Assembly (NCBI RefSeq): GCF_029227915.1
Contig: NC_079887.1
Span: 6,696,001 to 6,760,000, forward strand
Direction: 5' to 3'
DNA from: Hydractinia symbiolongicarpus
Lineage: Eukaryota; Cnidaria; Hydrozoa; Anthoathecata; Hydractiniidae
DNA length: 64,000 nt
Shown here: positions 1 to 11,686 of the stretch, piece after piece
Layout: each line of letters opens with the position of its first letter
Numbering within the stretch: position 1 is the stretch's first letter
The notes under the pieces: model-generated
Seen by the model: only the letters and a program-made list of their open reading frames with translations
Databases searched by the model: none
What the model was told of the DNA's origin: nothing
Position numbers and translations under genes: made by a program

Positions 1-2904
1 CGTAAAACATCAATTTCTCTTAACAAACTGATCATATACTCTAAATGAACTTGAATTTCACCTAAAAATTGAGAATTAAGTTCATAACATAAAAAAGAGT
101 GTTAGTCATCAGAAAAGTAGAAAAACAAGGCAATAAGAAAAAAACTCTTCACAAACTAACCCAACTTGTCAGCTGTCGATTTTATTTGACTGTTTCCAAT
201 TTGCAAAGCAAATGGACCAGATCTTGAAGCAAAATACCCTTCAAAACTTGGGCTAAAAATAAAGATAAAATAAAAAAACTGCGACTACAAAATAATTACA
301 TTCGATTTTCAGTAAGTTAGGCCATTAGGGTGGACTTAAGCGCCACCAAAATCATAAACCTTATGAATGCCACAATCAAAAATGGTTGGTGTTATTACGA
401 AGAACGTAAGGTATACAGAACATTAAAGTCAGACCCTTTCCTTCATGCTGACACTCTTATGCTCGGCTGTTGCATTACACTGAGACTCAAACAAAAGATG
501 GAAGATCACTTGGAACCATGCCACAAGTCAGTCCAACCTTCATCGTCACAGAGAATACTGCAAGAAGAGTGCACACCCATGCAAGTTAAATACAACCAGA
601 ACATGGGAGAGGTTAGGTGTCCTGCACCTTAATACAGCTTGGAGGAATGTTCTCATGTAATACCAAAGAAAAAACATGTTGAATAAAGTTTAAAAAATCT
701 TTTTAAAAAGGGAAAGAGAAATCAAATATGTCTAGTAATAATAATCGCAAAGATTGTATATCGTATTAAAAAGAAATCCAGAAGTTCCTTCTCCCAAACG
801 ACACAGCAGGCAATAAGTTAGCCCTGCACTCAGTTTTATGAGAAGAGATGTTCTGCGAAGACTCTAATAATTGAGTCTCCTGTACAGTTTTGCTTCAAGT
901 TAAACTGTGCCGGTGACACGAATTTTCAAAGCATATCACCAGCGACTTCTGCGATTTACAATGCAATGATGCCCTAACCTAATGAATTCATCGCGAAACA
1001 TTAAAAGTTGGTAGTGACCTATTAAACTAACAAATTTCACCATCCGGAAGGTATGCCAATTCCCATTTGTCCATTCCCATTTGTCATCGTCTTAGGAGAT
1101 CGATGCACCGAAATTATGAGATGTCTATAGCTCTAATAAAAGGTGAATGAAGAAAGTTATTACGAGCTGAAAAATTTCACTCCAAAAATAATTCAGACAC
1201 AATGCTGACACAAATCAGTTGAAATGTATCTCACATTGGCAGTTTTATTGTCGACGTAAAAAAAAATTCTAATTTCAAGGGCTGTTCAGTTATGACAAGT
1301 ATGTAGTTTTTTTTTGCATATAATGTAATTAAGAATTTCTTAGCAATGTAGTAAATTTCGACTTCAGAAGAAAGAGTTGAGAGGGCACTCTTCAGAAGTT
1401 CTGCATTGTTCATTTAATAGTGCTTCTGGCCCATTTAGATACATAGAACATAACAGTATAAAAGTAATAAAAGTGACCTTTGCCAGGTTACAACCCCCAC
1501 AAAATGTAACCCATGACTGGAATAATTTTATAAGAACGTCTGTAACCATGCAAAACTAGATCCTTTAATAACCATAAAAGTAAAGTACTGTGACTAAAGA
1601 CAATATTGACTGATCGTGCCTTGCATTTTAGCTAAAAGAGTGTCAATCTCTAGGTTACAAATCTCAAGTTCAGTGGAATGCAAAAAGATTCCAATTACCA
1701 TAAAATCAAGAGCTTTTTGTTTGACAAAAGTGGATTGTGTCATTATGTAACCCAGTAAAACAAAGTCTGTCTATAGCAAACTCACCAAATACCAGTAACT
1801 GTAAGACTTAAGAGAACACTGGCACACAATCCATATTTTGCCTCATTGCACTTAACTTAAATCTTCAATTAGAAACATCACTAGATGACAAAGTAGTTCA
1901 ATACAGGCTGTTGGTAGTTGGGTTTTTTTTTCTACACGGTGGACTAATACAGCAATAACCCTTGAGCATTACATTTTATTTAACATATACAACCATGACA
2001 CCAAGGCATAACAATAATGATAACAAATGAGTGTGAACAGCCTGTCTTGTTTTTTTACTTGTATTTGTAACACATTGTAGTAATAATCTGACTATGTATG
2101 ATTTAGTTAGTTTATTTTCACTAAAAGCAGTTAAAAATTATTTTTTTACAGACAATATTAGATTTGATGCATGTGATTAGCACCTGAAAACAACATGTCC
2201 AAGGTGTATGAGTGTAGAATGAAAGATTGAAATTATTATGTTGTTTGTATCTTCTATCCCGTATAAACATCAAAGACAGTTCTGTTACTTAGGTGATATG
2301 TTTGGCAGTGAAGGGGGCGTTGGAAGAAGTGTTACTTGCAGGATAGATTCTGGTTGGAAAAAGTTCAGAGAGTTACTTCCTTTGTTGACTAGCAGAGTCT
2401 TGTCAATTGAGGTAAAAGGTAGGTTGTAAGAGGCCTGTGTAAGAAGTGTTATGTTGTACGGTAGTGAGACATGGGCAGTGAATCAGGAAGATATTGACCG
2501 TTTAGAAAGAAATGATATGAGAATGGTTAGGTGGATGTGTAACGCCAGTCTGAGAGAAAGAAAGAGTTCAGATGAGCTAAGAAGCAGGCAATGTATCCGT
2601 AAAATTAATGTTAACCAGATAAGAAGATTGAATTGGCTGGGGCATGTGGAAAGAATGGAGGAGGATAATTGGGTAAGAAAGTGTAGAGACTTGATAGTTC
2701 CTAAGGCAAAGGCCAGAGGGAGACCGATGATGGTGGTGGTGGTGGTGGTGGTGGTGGTGGTGGTGGTGGTGGTGGTGGTGGTGGTGGTGGTGGTGGTGGT
2801 GGTGGTGGTGGTGGTGGTGGTGGTGGTGGTGGTGGTGGTGGTGGTGGTGGTGGTGGTGGTGGTGATGGTGATGGTGATGGTGATGGTGATGGTGATGGTG
2901 ATGT

Positions 2905-2940
<36 letters not shown>

Positions 2941-5900
2941 CAGTTTAAAAGCAGTATTTGAATAAATTATTCAAAAAATTACTTATTACTTACGATCGTA
3001 GTCTTGCAAGTTTAGGGTGTTTCTTAGGTGTCACAGGCACATCTGAATCAAATGCATCATTCTCCTAAAAACACAAAATAGAAATAATTGTAATGCAGCA
3101 AAATTAAAATATAAAATTGTCAGTCATTGTCTTTTTGGTCTTTTTTTATTCTTATACTTTTAATCAGAATATGTTTTTGGATTTTACGGATTCAGATTTT
3201 TATTTTCTTGATTTCTGTGGAAAGACATTTACCAACATAGAAAAGTGTTGAAACAACAACAGGTTTTCAGCAATTTCTAAATATTGCAGAAATTGTCAAA
3301 AGACTCTACACTTGGAAGGATGCAAAACAGATACTTTTGCAGATACATAGTCAAGTAGGCAGAAACCTAGTTACACTTTCTAACATACCTGAATTATGGA
3401 ATATTCATATCAGGATGCATGATAAAATTGAAATTAAAAACCAAATAGGCATACTGACATATCAGAAACAATTAACACCAGTTTTGGATGTAAGCAAATA
3501 ACGTAGGAACTTTGCTGAATGTACACAAAAAATCGTGCACCTAAAAATCGACGCTGTCAAATTTATGCTACTTTTAAAACGAAAGTGAATCTTCAAAGTT
3601 CAATGGTTAAAACAGATTTCTATATTTATTCATGATCCTGTATCTTCTTTTGTCCTCTCATCGCTGATAAACCAGATATAAACTTCCATCCAATATACGT
3701 AATTCACAATTTTAAAAGGGACTATAAACAACAACATGTGAACAAAGAGGCAAGTGACAGACTGTGCGTCCTGTTATGAAAACATTCGGAATAGATCAGT
3801 CTTAGATTGCTGATCGCCATTGTTGATACATTTACCCTCTGACACTTCCCCCTTTTCTGCAGCCCTGACAGCATGGTTTAATCTTGCATGTCACAGGTTC
3901 ACATGTATAAAATTTCTATTGGGACAAGAATTAAATATGGCATGTGTTTTACTAATGAGGCCATTCACAGAGTGATGATTCTTTAATCAGATCTTAATTC
4001 TATTTTTATAATCGTTTTATTTAAAAAGAAAGTAATGCAACTGACCTTAAGGTGCACAACACATGTGCTTACAAAATTGTGATGTGCACGAAAATACAAG
4101 GTGCACTACCAAGATTTTAAATTTTTGAAGCCCTGTTAGCCCTTTTGTATAGTACGTAGTTTCGTCATAAAATTATTTTTTCTGTGATTGAAGACTCTAA
4201 AAATATCCAGAAAAGGACTTTTGTAAATATTTGCCTACAGAAAATATGATTAATTGAGTATTTCTGTCTATGGTTTCTTTCACCTTTCTTGTGGTACAAC
4301 CGGCCTCTTGGTCTTTGATCTTTTTATCGTCATAAAAGATGGACATTCTACCAACTTTAATGCACAAACTTTGTTTGTTTCTGTGTTGTGTATGGACCAT
4401 TTGTGCTCCGGCACACATTATTTGAACAATAGTTTTGTTTTACTGACCAGTATCACAATCCCTACAAGGGAGACAATATTAAACTGATTCTCTGTACATA
4501 TTGATGATTGGTGAAGGGTCTCCTTAAAAGACAAGAGAGGAGTTGAACGTCCTCCACCATACCTTAGTTTAAAGGGGCGATTGTGGAAGTCCCATGAAAT
4601 GCCACATAGTGATGGTGTCACTTTAAAAAACACCCAGTCCGGTCTGTGAACGGTTGGCGCTAGGAAGGGCATCCAGCTGTAAAACAATGCCAAAACTCCT
4701 TATTAATGGCCGTAAGAATAGTTGATCAGACAAACTGCGTAAACAGGGCTGGAACTCCAAGGAGTGAAGGTGTCGCGCCCGGTAGGACAGATGTCAGGTG
4801 TGAGCATCGTCAGACCGTTACCCAGCTATCGCATCACAAGGTAGATAACACTAGGTTGAGGATGGCTAGTGTAAATGTTGGTACTCTGAGAGGTAGAGCA
4901 GGTAAAGTAGTTGAAATGTGAGAACGTAGATCTGTTGATATGTGTTGTGTTCAGGAAGTTAGGTGGAGAGGAGCTTCAGTGAGATTTGTGGAAGGTAGGA
5001 GGGCAAGGTATAAGCTTTTTTGGATTGATAATAGTGATGGATATGGAGGAGTTGGCATATTCGTTGCAGAGGAGTGGGTAGAAAAAGTAATAGATGTTAT
5101 GCGTGTTAATAGTCGTATTATAGTGATAAAGTTTTTGATAGGTAATAGGATTGTCACTTTTCTGTCAGTTTATGCTCCACAGTGTGGACTCAGTGAGGAA
5201 GATGAAGATAAGTTTTATGATGAGTTAATAACAGTCACATCAAAGTTTGGAGATACTGAACTTGTCGTGGTGGGCGGCGACTTTAATGGTCATGTAGGGA
5301 AGTCATCTGAAGGTTATAGAGGTGTGCATGGAGGCTATGGATTTGGGAGCAGAAATAAGGAAGGGGAGAGATTGCTTGAGTTTGGAATGGCAACGGACAT
5401 GGTGGTTTGCAACACATCATTCAGTAAGAGACAGAGTAGGCTGATAACATATGAGTCAGGTGGTTGTAAGACACAGATAGATTACTTCCTGGTTAGAAAG
5501 TCAGACAAGAAAGTGGTGAAGGACGTAAAAGTTATATCGGGGGAAGAGTGTGTTTCCCAGCATAGGTTGCTGGTTTGTGATATTATCTTGAAGAGTGTTA
5601 AAGAAGCCAAGGGAAAGTACAGGCCCCTCCGAAAAGTCTGGAAGCTGAAGGAAGAGATTGTAGCAAGACAATTTAGTGCAAAAGTTAAGCGGTTAGCCTA
5701 CAATAGTCAATGTGATAGTGACAATGTTGAAAGTACTTGGACTACTTTGAAGAATTGTCTTCTAGAAGCTTCTGATGATACCTGTGGGTGGACGAAAGGA
5801 CCAGCTAGACATAGACAGACCTGGTGGTGGAATAATGAGGTTGACCAGTGCATAAAGGAAAAGAGGAAACTTTGGAAAGAGTGGAAGTCAGGTGGTAGTA

Positions 5901-8900
5901 AAAATATTTACTTAGAAGCTAAGCGTCGCGCTCGTACAGCAGTGTATAAGGCAAAATCAGAAGCAGAGAGAAACAGATTTGCAGATGTGTTAAGAAGGGA
6001 AGACAAGCGCAATGAGGTATTCAAGATAGCAAAGCAAATGAAGAAGACTAATCAAGATATTGTAGGTGAGAAGTGTATACGTAATGATGAAGGTGTTTTG
6101 GCTAGCACAGAGGAGGAGAAAAGGGTAGCTTGGAAGAATCATTATCAGAGGTTGCTTAACACTGAGTTTGATTGGGACGAGGATAATTTGTCTGATGATG
6201 ATGTCATAGAAGGGCCAGCTTTGCAGATCAACACAGAATGGGTAGTGGAGGCTATTAGGAAATTGAAGATTGGCAAGGCTGCAGGAGTATCAGGTATTGT
6301 TGCAGAGATGGTAAAAGCATCTGGATATATTGGAGTTAAGCTTATTACAAGTCTTGCTAACCAGATTATAAAGGATGGTGCTATTCCGAGTGAGTGGCAG
6401 TCGAGTGTAATAGTGAATTGTTTCAAGGGCAAGGGTGATGCATTAGAAAGGGGTAACTATAGAGGTTTTAAGTTGGTTGATCAAGTAATGAAAGTTATTA
6501 AAAGAGTGATTGATAAGTTACTTAGAGAAAGAATTGATATAGATAAGATGCAATTTGGTTTTGTTCCAGGGCGTGGCACTACAGATGCAATATTTTTACT
6601 CAGACAGCTTCAGGAAAAGTATTTAGGAAAGAGAAAGAATCTCTACTTTGCCTTTGTAGATTTAGAGAAAGCTTTTGATAGAGTGCCACGTAAAGTTATT
6701 TGGTGGGCTATGAGAAAATTAGGTGTGGATGAGTGGCTAGTTACGATGGTACAGTCTATGTACAGCAATGCTAGAAGTCGTGTCAGGATTAACGATTCAC
6801 TTAGTGATGAATTTAGTGTAAATGTTGGTGTACATCAGGGCTCTGTACTTAGTCCTTTGTTGTTTATTTTAGTCTTAGAAGAGCTGTCAATGGAGTTCAG
6901 AACAGGTTGTCCATGGGAGTTATTGTATGCAGATGATTTGGTTCTCATAGCAGAGTCGATGGAAGAATTAGTTGAAAAGTTTGAGAAGTGGAAGAAAGGA
7001 CTAGAAGAGAAAGGACTGAAGGTAAACACAGTAAAGTCTAAAGTCATGATTAGTAGCATTGCAGCGAAGTGTGACCTTGTAGTTGGAAAGTGGCCTTGTG
7101 GAGTTTGCAGGAAAGGGGTTGGTAGTAACTCAATTTTTTGTCAGACTTGCAAGCATTGAGTACATAAGAAGTGCAGTAGTATTAGTGGAAGGTTAAGAGC
7201 TGACATACAGTTTGTATGCAAGCGTTGCAAAGGTGAGATTATAGAGAATGAAGTATTTCCAGCTTTAATGATGTACAACAGTGGCTCGTTAGAAATAGTT
7301 AAGAACTTCTGTTACTTAGGTGATATGTTGGGCAGTGAAGGGGGTGTTGGAAGAAGTGTTACTTGCAGGATAGGTTCTGCTTGGAAAAAGTTCAGAGAGT
7401 TACTTCCTTTATTGACTAGCAGAGTCCTGTCAATTGAGGTAAAAGGTAGGTTGTATGAGGCCTGTGTAAGAAGTGTTATGTTGTACGGTAGTGAGACATG
7501 GGCAGTGAAGCAGGAAGATCTTGACCGTTTAGAAAGGAATGATATGAGAATGGTTAGGTGGATGTGTAATGCCAGTCGGAGAGACAGAAAGAGTTCAGAT
7601 GAGCTAAGAAGCAGGCTAAGTCTCCGTAGAATTAAAGATGTTATCCAGATAAGAAGATTGAATTGGCTGGGGCACTTGGAAAGAATGCAGAAGGATAATT
7701 GGGTAAGAAAGTGTAGAGACTTAATAGTTCCTGGGGCAAAGCCCAGAGGCAGACTGAGAAAGACTTGGCAGGAGGTTATAAGGACAGACTTCATAGAGAG
7801 GAAGTTGAGTTTAGATCTAACACAGTCTAGATCAGATTGGAAGAGGGTCATTAATATACCCCGTCCAACCCATGCTAGCATGGAAAACGGACGTTAAGCC
7901 GAGAATGATGATGAATGATGATATTGTCAGATGTGACAGCACAGTATGTATTGTCCCTAGTATATGACATACACACTTTAGCTACTGGTTCATTTTCAGC
8001 ATCCTCTCCATCACTGATCATACCAGTTCTGTTGCTGATTGTTTTTCAACCTTTTCTAAGGTTTGTCTCAAGTATCCGTTTGCAAGTAAGGCATAAACTT
8101 TCTGTAATTTTCTCCCTGACTGCAATGACTGATTTGTTCAGAAAGAAGAACACTACACTTTCTTTAAAGGATATTTGGTGATTAGATGTATAGTTAAGAT
8201 ATTAATCAGTATAATTTGGTTTGCTGATACTGATAAGTTACCACTGTTGCAGTACACTAGAGAAAGGCAGCATACTGTGATATGGAAATATCCCATTTGC
8301 CATTTAAACTTTCTCTGCAAAAGGGTATTTTAAACCAAATCAAACACGCCAATGATTTTTTTAGAAAAAAGCTAGCTAGCTACCTATAAACAAGTTTCAA
8401 TGTTCACGTTTTTATGGATTCTTGCACATGCATGAAAAAAAATCAGAAAAATTAAAAGGCAAAAAATGCAAAATGCAAATTATGGTTAAAAACTTTTGTA
8501 CTGTGGCTACTAACATCTTTTTTGATATATATTCTGAAAATGAACCATATGCAACGTTATATATTTAATTTCAGTAAATTTCAAAAGCAAAAAACGAGGG
8601 TGCTGATAAGTTGCATACGCTGTATAGGTGTTTTTGGGCGAGTTCGGCCTTTTGAAAAAAATTCAAGTCTTTGCCCAAAAAAAACAGCATTAGACCCGAA
8701 TAATGCCTGAAAAAAGCGCCAACTGTCGTCCGCATGGTATGTTACAAGAAATTGAATTTCCGGAATCCTCTGACCGAGTTCGGGAAAGTGCGTGCAATTT
8801 CGGAGGAAATCCGCCAATTTAATTTAAAAAGTCAGCCAAACTTGCCCTTATATATTGCTGACGTTTGCACTCTTGCAAAAAATGCCTTCACCTGAAAATA

Positions 8901-9563
8901 AAGTTTGGAATTAACTGGTCCACAGATTACTGCCTGCATTATTTTGCATGTCCATTTGGCGTAAGAGGTCTGGGAATTATAAACAACATGTGTCACAAGG
9001 CCGTCATCAAAAATATGTTGTGTTCGCGTCCTCTGATCGACTCACTTTTGGTAATAAAAACCTGAGTCGGTAAGTCGGAAAAAGACCGGGAAAAATTTCG
9101 CGAAATATTTTTCAAAAAGAAAATTTTTTCGCCAGAACTAATTTATGCAAAATTGACAAAAAGTTGCGAAAATTAATTTCGGTAAAAATTAATTCCTTTA
9201 GGGCACTCCTGTGGCTACTGACAGTTTACAGGGCGACCAAAAATGGTCTACAAACGATATGTTTTCACAAGGGAAAGGCGAGGTAGCTATATAGATTGGG
9301 GCAACTTTTGCAAAATAGTCTGTGAAGCATGGATAACAAAATGACACAACTTATTTGTTGCCAGCCCCTATCGGCATGTGAATAAAAACACAAAACAAAC
9401 AACATAATTTTTCTGGCTTAGAAACACAAGACTACGAGACCTAACTAACCTCGGTAACCTCTTCCTCTTCTTTCACCACTTGTTGGTTGCTCTTCTCCTC
9501 AGGATCATTTGCAAGATCTCTACAGTCCAATGTAGGGGATCTTGCCAAAGTAAGCAATGCCAT
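1..9563 (-). CDS. SSH: Slingshot protein phosphatase, N-terminal exons (partial)
   Basis: Slingshot phosphatases dephosphorylate cofilin and so control actin turnover in the cytoplasm. Four minus-strand coding exons join in phase: 9563-9450 (38 codons, start ATG at 9563), 3064-2994, 252-161 and 61 to the window edge. Donors are gttagt, gtaagt and gttagt; acceptors end in tttttag. The first residues, MALLTLARSPTL, closely resemble the start of animal Slingshots as I remember them. Exon 3 encodes a GYFASRSGPFAL stretch and exon 4 EIQVHLEYMISLLRE, both matching the Slingshot N-terminal domain. The pleckstrin-like and dual-specificity phosphatase parts must lie left of the window. An acidic stretch (EEEE) ends exon 1. 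Intron 1 (6.4 kb) and intron 2 (2.7 kb) carry antisense LINE copies. Unlike the other genes here, no clear acceptor precedes the ATG. The call rests on remembered family sequence, and the exon 1 to exon 2 join is the weakest link. Confidence 0.78.
300..1290 (+). repeat. Dispersed repeat, copy A (unknown family)
   Basis: Blocks at about 300-330, 738-984 and 1212-1285 are clearly similar, in the same order and orientation, to 46920-46955, 47005-47255 and 47262-47330. Shared landmarks are cagtaagttaggccatta at the left, gagtctcctgtacagttt in the middle and gttgaaatgtatctca at the right. Copy A is longer, with about 400 extra bases between the first two blocks and about 230 between the last two. 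It lies in Slingshot intron 2. A 100-codon frame at 330-632 has no recognisable domain. The family is not identified. Confidence 0.65.
2275..2725 (+). mobile_element. LINE fragment (copy 1), 3' part of ORF, 5' truncated
   Basis: This segment is homologous to 7305-7755 of the nearly full-length LINE in the same window. It begins at the FCYLGDM motif and runs through SETWAV, MRMVRWMCNAS and RRLNWLGHVERM to the PKAKARGRP motif. It has lost its 5' part, as expected for target-primed insertion, and has in-frame damage (a stop near 2427). The last ~165 bases of the element are missing; the sequence jumps from accg directly into an ATG/GTG microsatellite. It lies in Slingshot intron 2, antisense to the host gene. 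Confidence 0.85.
2726..2942 (+). repeat. Compound (GTG)n-(ATGGTG)n-(ATG)n microsatellite
   Basis: About 215 bases of pure triplet repeat directly follow LINE copy 1. The order is ATG, a long GTG block, alternating ATG-GTG, then an ATG block ending near 2940. The LINE family here ends in a short ATG tail, so the array most likely grew from that tail. The open frame across it is not a gene. Confidence 0.95.
3065..4529. other. Slingshot intron 1, left part: nothing recognised
   Basis: AT-rich intronic sequence between Slingshot exon 2 and LINE copy 2. I see no exon-like open frame, RNA gene or clear repeat. Confidence 0.6.
4530..7920 (+). mobile_element. Nearly full-length non-LTR retrotransposon (LINE, copy 2)
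   Basis: A LINE with a 5' leader containing ggcgctaggaagggcatcca (from 4657), one long reading frame (4706-7897) and a short ATG-rich 3' tail after 7900. The frame carries an APE-type endonuclease, a reverse transcriptase with the YADD motif, a PHD-like zinc finger and a basic C-terminal domain. The exact 5' boundary is uncertain and I could not define a target-site duplication. Clade assignment (RTE/RTEX-like) is a guess from the protein style and the triplet tail. It sits in Slingshot intron 1, antisense to the gene, and is very similar to copy 3, so the family was active recently. Confidence 0.9.
4706..7897 (+). pseudogene. LINE ORF: endonuclease-reverse transcriptase, two in-frame TGA stops
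   Basis: Reading from 4706 to 7897 stays in one frame, broken only by TGA at 4919-4921 and TGA at 7157-7159. Endonuclease signatures are QEVRW (near 4955), GGDFNGH (near 5275) and SQHR (near 5560). Reverse transcriptase signatures are FVPGRGTTDAIF, DLEKAFDRVPRK and LLYADDLV (near 6925). A Cys/His finger follows (CGVC...CQTCKH...KKC...CKRC). The second stop replaces the Trp of KHWVHKKC that copy 3 retains as TGG, so it is a point mutation. The C-terminal part contains RRLNWLGHLERM and ends RPTHASMENGR. The protein would make and insert cDNA copies of its own RNA; this copy appears recently dead unless the stops are read through. Confidence 0.88.
7921..9449. other. Slingshot intron 1, right part: nothing clear
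   Basis: Intronic sequence up to exon 1. Around 8630-9210 it is richer in CG-containing words (ttcgcgaaat, gagttcgg) in short mirrored stretches, possibly decayed transposon pieces, but I cannot define ends. Confidence 0.5.
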
Positions 9564-11672
9564 TTATGATACTTCAATACAAACTTGAAAACCAGCTAGC
9601 ATGAGCTAAGTGGATAGTTAAGTTAAGTGAGGCCTCAAGCAAGTCTCAACCAAGGCGTTCGTGTTTTTTAGCCGGCCATGTTTTGTTGACAAAATATTTG
9701 TACACATCACTTCAGGTTTATGAACACCTCACTGGATATAAGGCTAGTTACGGCTTGCGAAATTTAATGTCTGCACCCGGTGCAAAAGTCTTTGTGATGA
9801 CGTTTTGGAGGGGGCGGTAACTTTCTGCAGATTGCACGAAGCCTGGCTATAATTAGCTGGACCTTACATGATTTGCAATACTATTTTTTCGAGTGTTTTC
9901 TTTTTTAATGTGCCTGTTCTGTTTTATTTATATTTCCTTTTGCTACAAGGTTGCATTTTTGTAACAGGTGGATTCACACACACAAGTAGCGCAAAAAAGG
10001 GTGAGTAGGTTTACTTTATAGCTATCTACCTGATAGCTAGCAGTATATTTTTAAACGAACTCATAAAGCTTTATAATCTGAAAATGTTTCTTTCAAAAAG
10101 CAGTTCCCTAGTATATCACCAGGAGATTTATCCCTCATATCACGCATCTAAACTTACTTTGATTTTGTGATTTCACACTGTATGAAGTACGGCAAGACAA
10201 TCTCATTTGATATCTTAATATACTAGGTCGATATGAGGCCCATAGAAAAAACTACTTAGACAGGAGAATGATGGAATAAAGAACCGTCATTTGAATTTCA
10301 ATGACATCAGAAAAGTCTCACAAACGTATAAATTTTTTTAAAAAATTTGTTTAGCTGTTGCCTCGTTCGTGTACAGTTTTAAGGCATACCTCCCACTTAA
10401 AAACAAGTTTGTTTCATATGAAAGAGCTTGGAAAGTTGCCTAGGAATATTTTTATTTTTCAAAAACCTTTATTGGTTCTCGAAATTTTGTATTTGGAAAA
10501 TCCACAAACTTCGGAATCATTTTACTTGTATTCATATTTTAATGTCGAGATTTATCTTACCTACCTATCTAGAAGCTTGAAGCAGATCTGTTCTATCAGT
10601 AACAAGATTTATTATCACCCACTTAAAAAATAAGTCAAAATTGATTCTTAAACACAATTTGATAATCTTTACTAATAATAGGATATTTAACCATGAAGAA
10701 GCAATCTTATGCATTTAGTGTTAACTAATTAGAAGAGTTTGGAACTGCAAAAGTTAGTTTGCAAAACCTTATAAAAAATTTAATCAGTTGTGTTGCAACG
10801 CTTCTGAATATAAGTAAAAATGTTTCAAAAGAAAACTATATCAAGTCACACAAACAAACATTGAGTTGATTAGATAAACTTTTTTCTCGTAAAAAGTGGG
10901 CCTTAAATCTTATAGTGCAGCATTGTTAGTTATGAAGTAAAATGCTATTTCAACTATTATGTACACATTTTTTTTAATGCTGAATGATTACATTAAATTC
11001 ATTTACTCCAGGTGTACATGATTATTTTATTTTGTTGTAAATATTTAAGAGATAATTCATAAATGCTTTTCTACATTGTTGTTTTAATACTGTATTTAAA
11101 ATATGCATACAAGTTTATGGTTCAGTAATGTTATTGAATACTGTTTACTATTTCATAGTTCAAATGTATCCAAAGAAACTGTATTAGTATTGCATTTCTA
11201 ACATACCCATCAAGTAAAATGCTATGTTAGTAATACACACATGTAAGACGCCCATCAACTTCCTGTTACATTAAAATCAACATAATACTGGTAAAATTTA
11301 AGATTGTGTAGATTTTTTGTGACCTGCAAAATGCATTAAGGCATTTCCATGAACAAAATGGTCCCTGACTCACGGATTGCTTGTATAACAACACCAGTAC
11401 AGATGATGTGCTGTGTCTACATTTTTTCTATTCCTGTTTATATGCACTATTTTTACTGTATCATTTTTGTAAGGTCTTAATAAAACACAATAAAATGTTT
11501 TATATATCCTTTTAAAACTTATCTGACTTTTTTAATAATGTAATACAAAGTGTGAAAGCTTTTTTACAATTAGAGCATTAGGTTGTTCTAATAAAGTTTA
11601 ATTTTAATATAATTCTCAATAAATCTTTTCTGCCTATGGTTGCAATGTAATCTCTTGTTGTAAATATTCTAG
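9564..11672. other. Divergent intergenic region, Slingshot / RETSAT copy 1
   Basis: Two kilobases separate the Slingshot start (minus strand) from the first RETSAT start (plus strand), so promoters for both should lie here. I see no recognisable promoter element, conserved block or RNA gene. The sequence is AT-rich, with short open frames by chance only. Confidence 0.6.
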
Positions 11673-11686
11673 GTAGCATTTTTAAA

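Noticed and set aside
330-632. 100-residue open frame as a gene
   Set aside because: It overlaps a dispersed repeat, lies in a Slingshot intron and shows no domain or splice context.
2451-2948. Protein with a poly-Val/Met tail
   Set aside because: It is a LINE fragment running into a triplet microsatellite.
7312-7881. 189-residue minus-strand frame
   Set aside because: Antisense shadow of the LINE coding sequence; the same shadow appears in copy 3.
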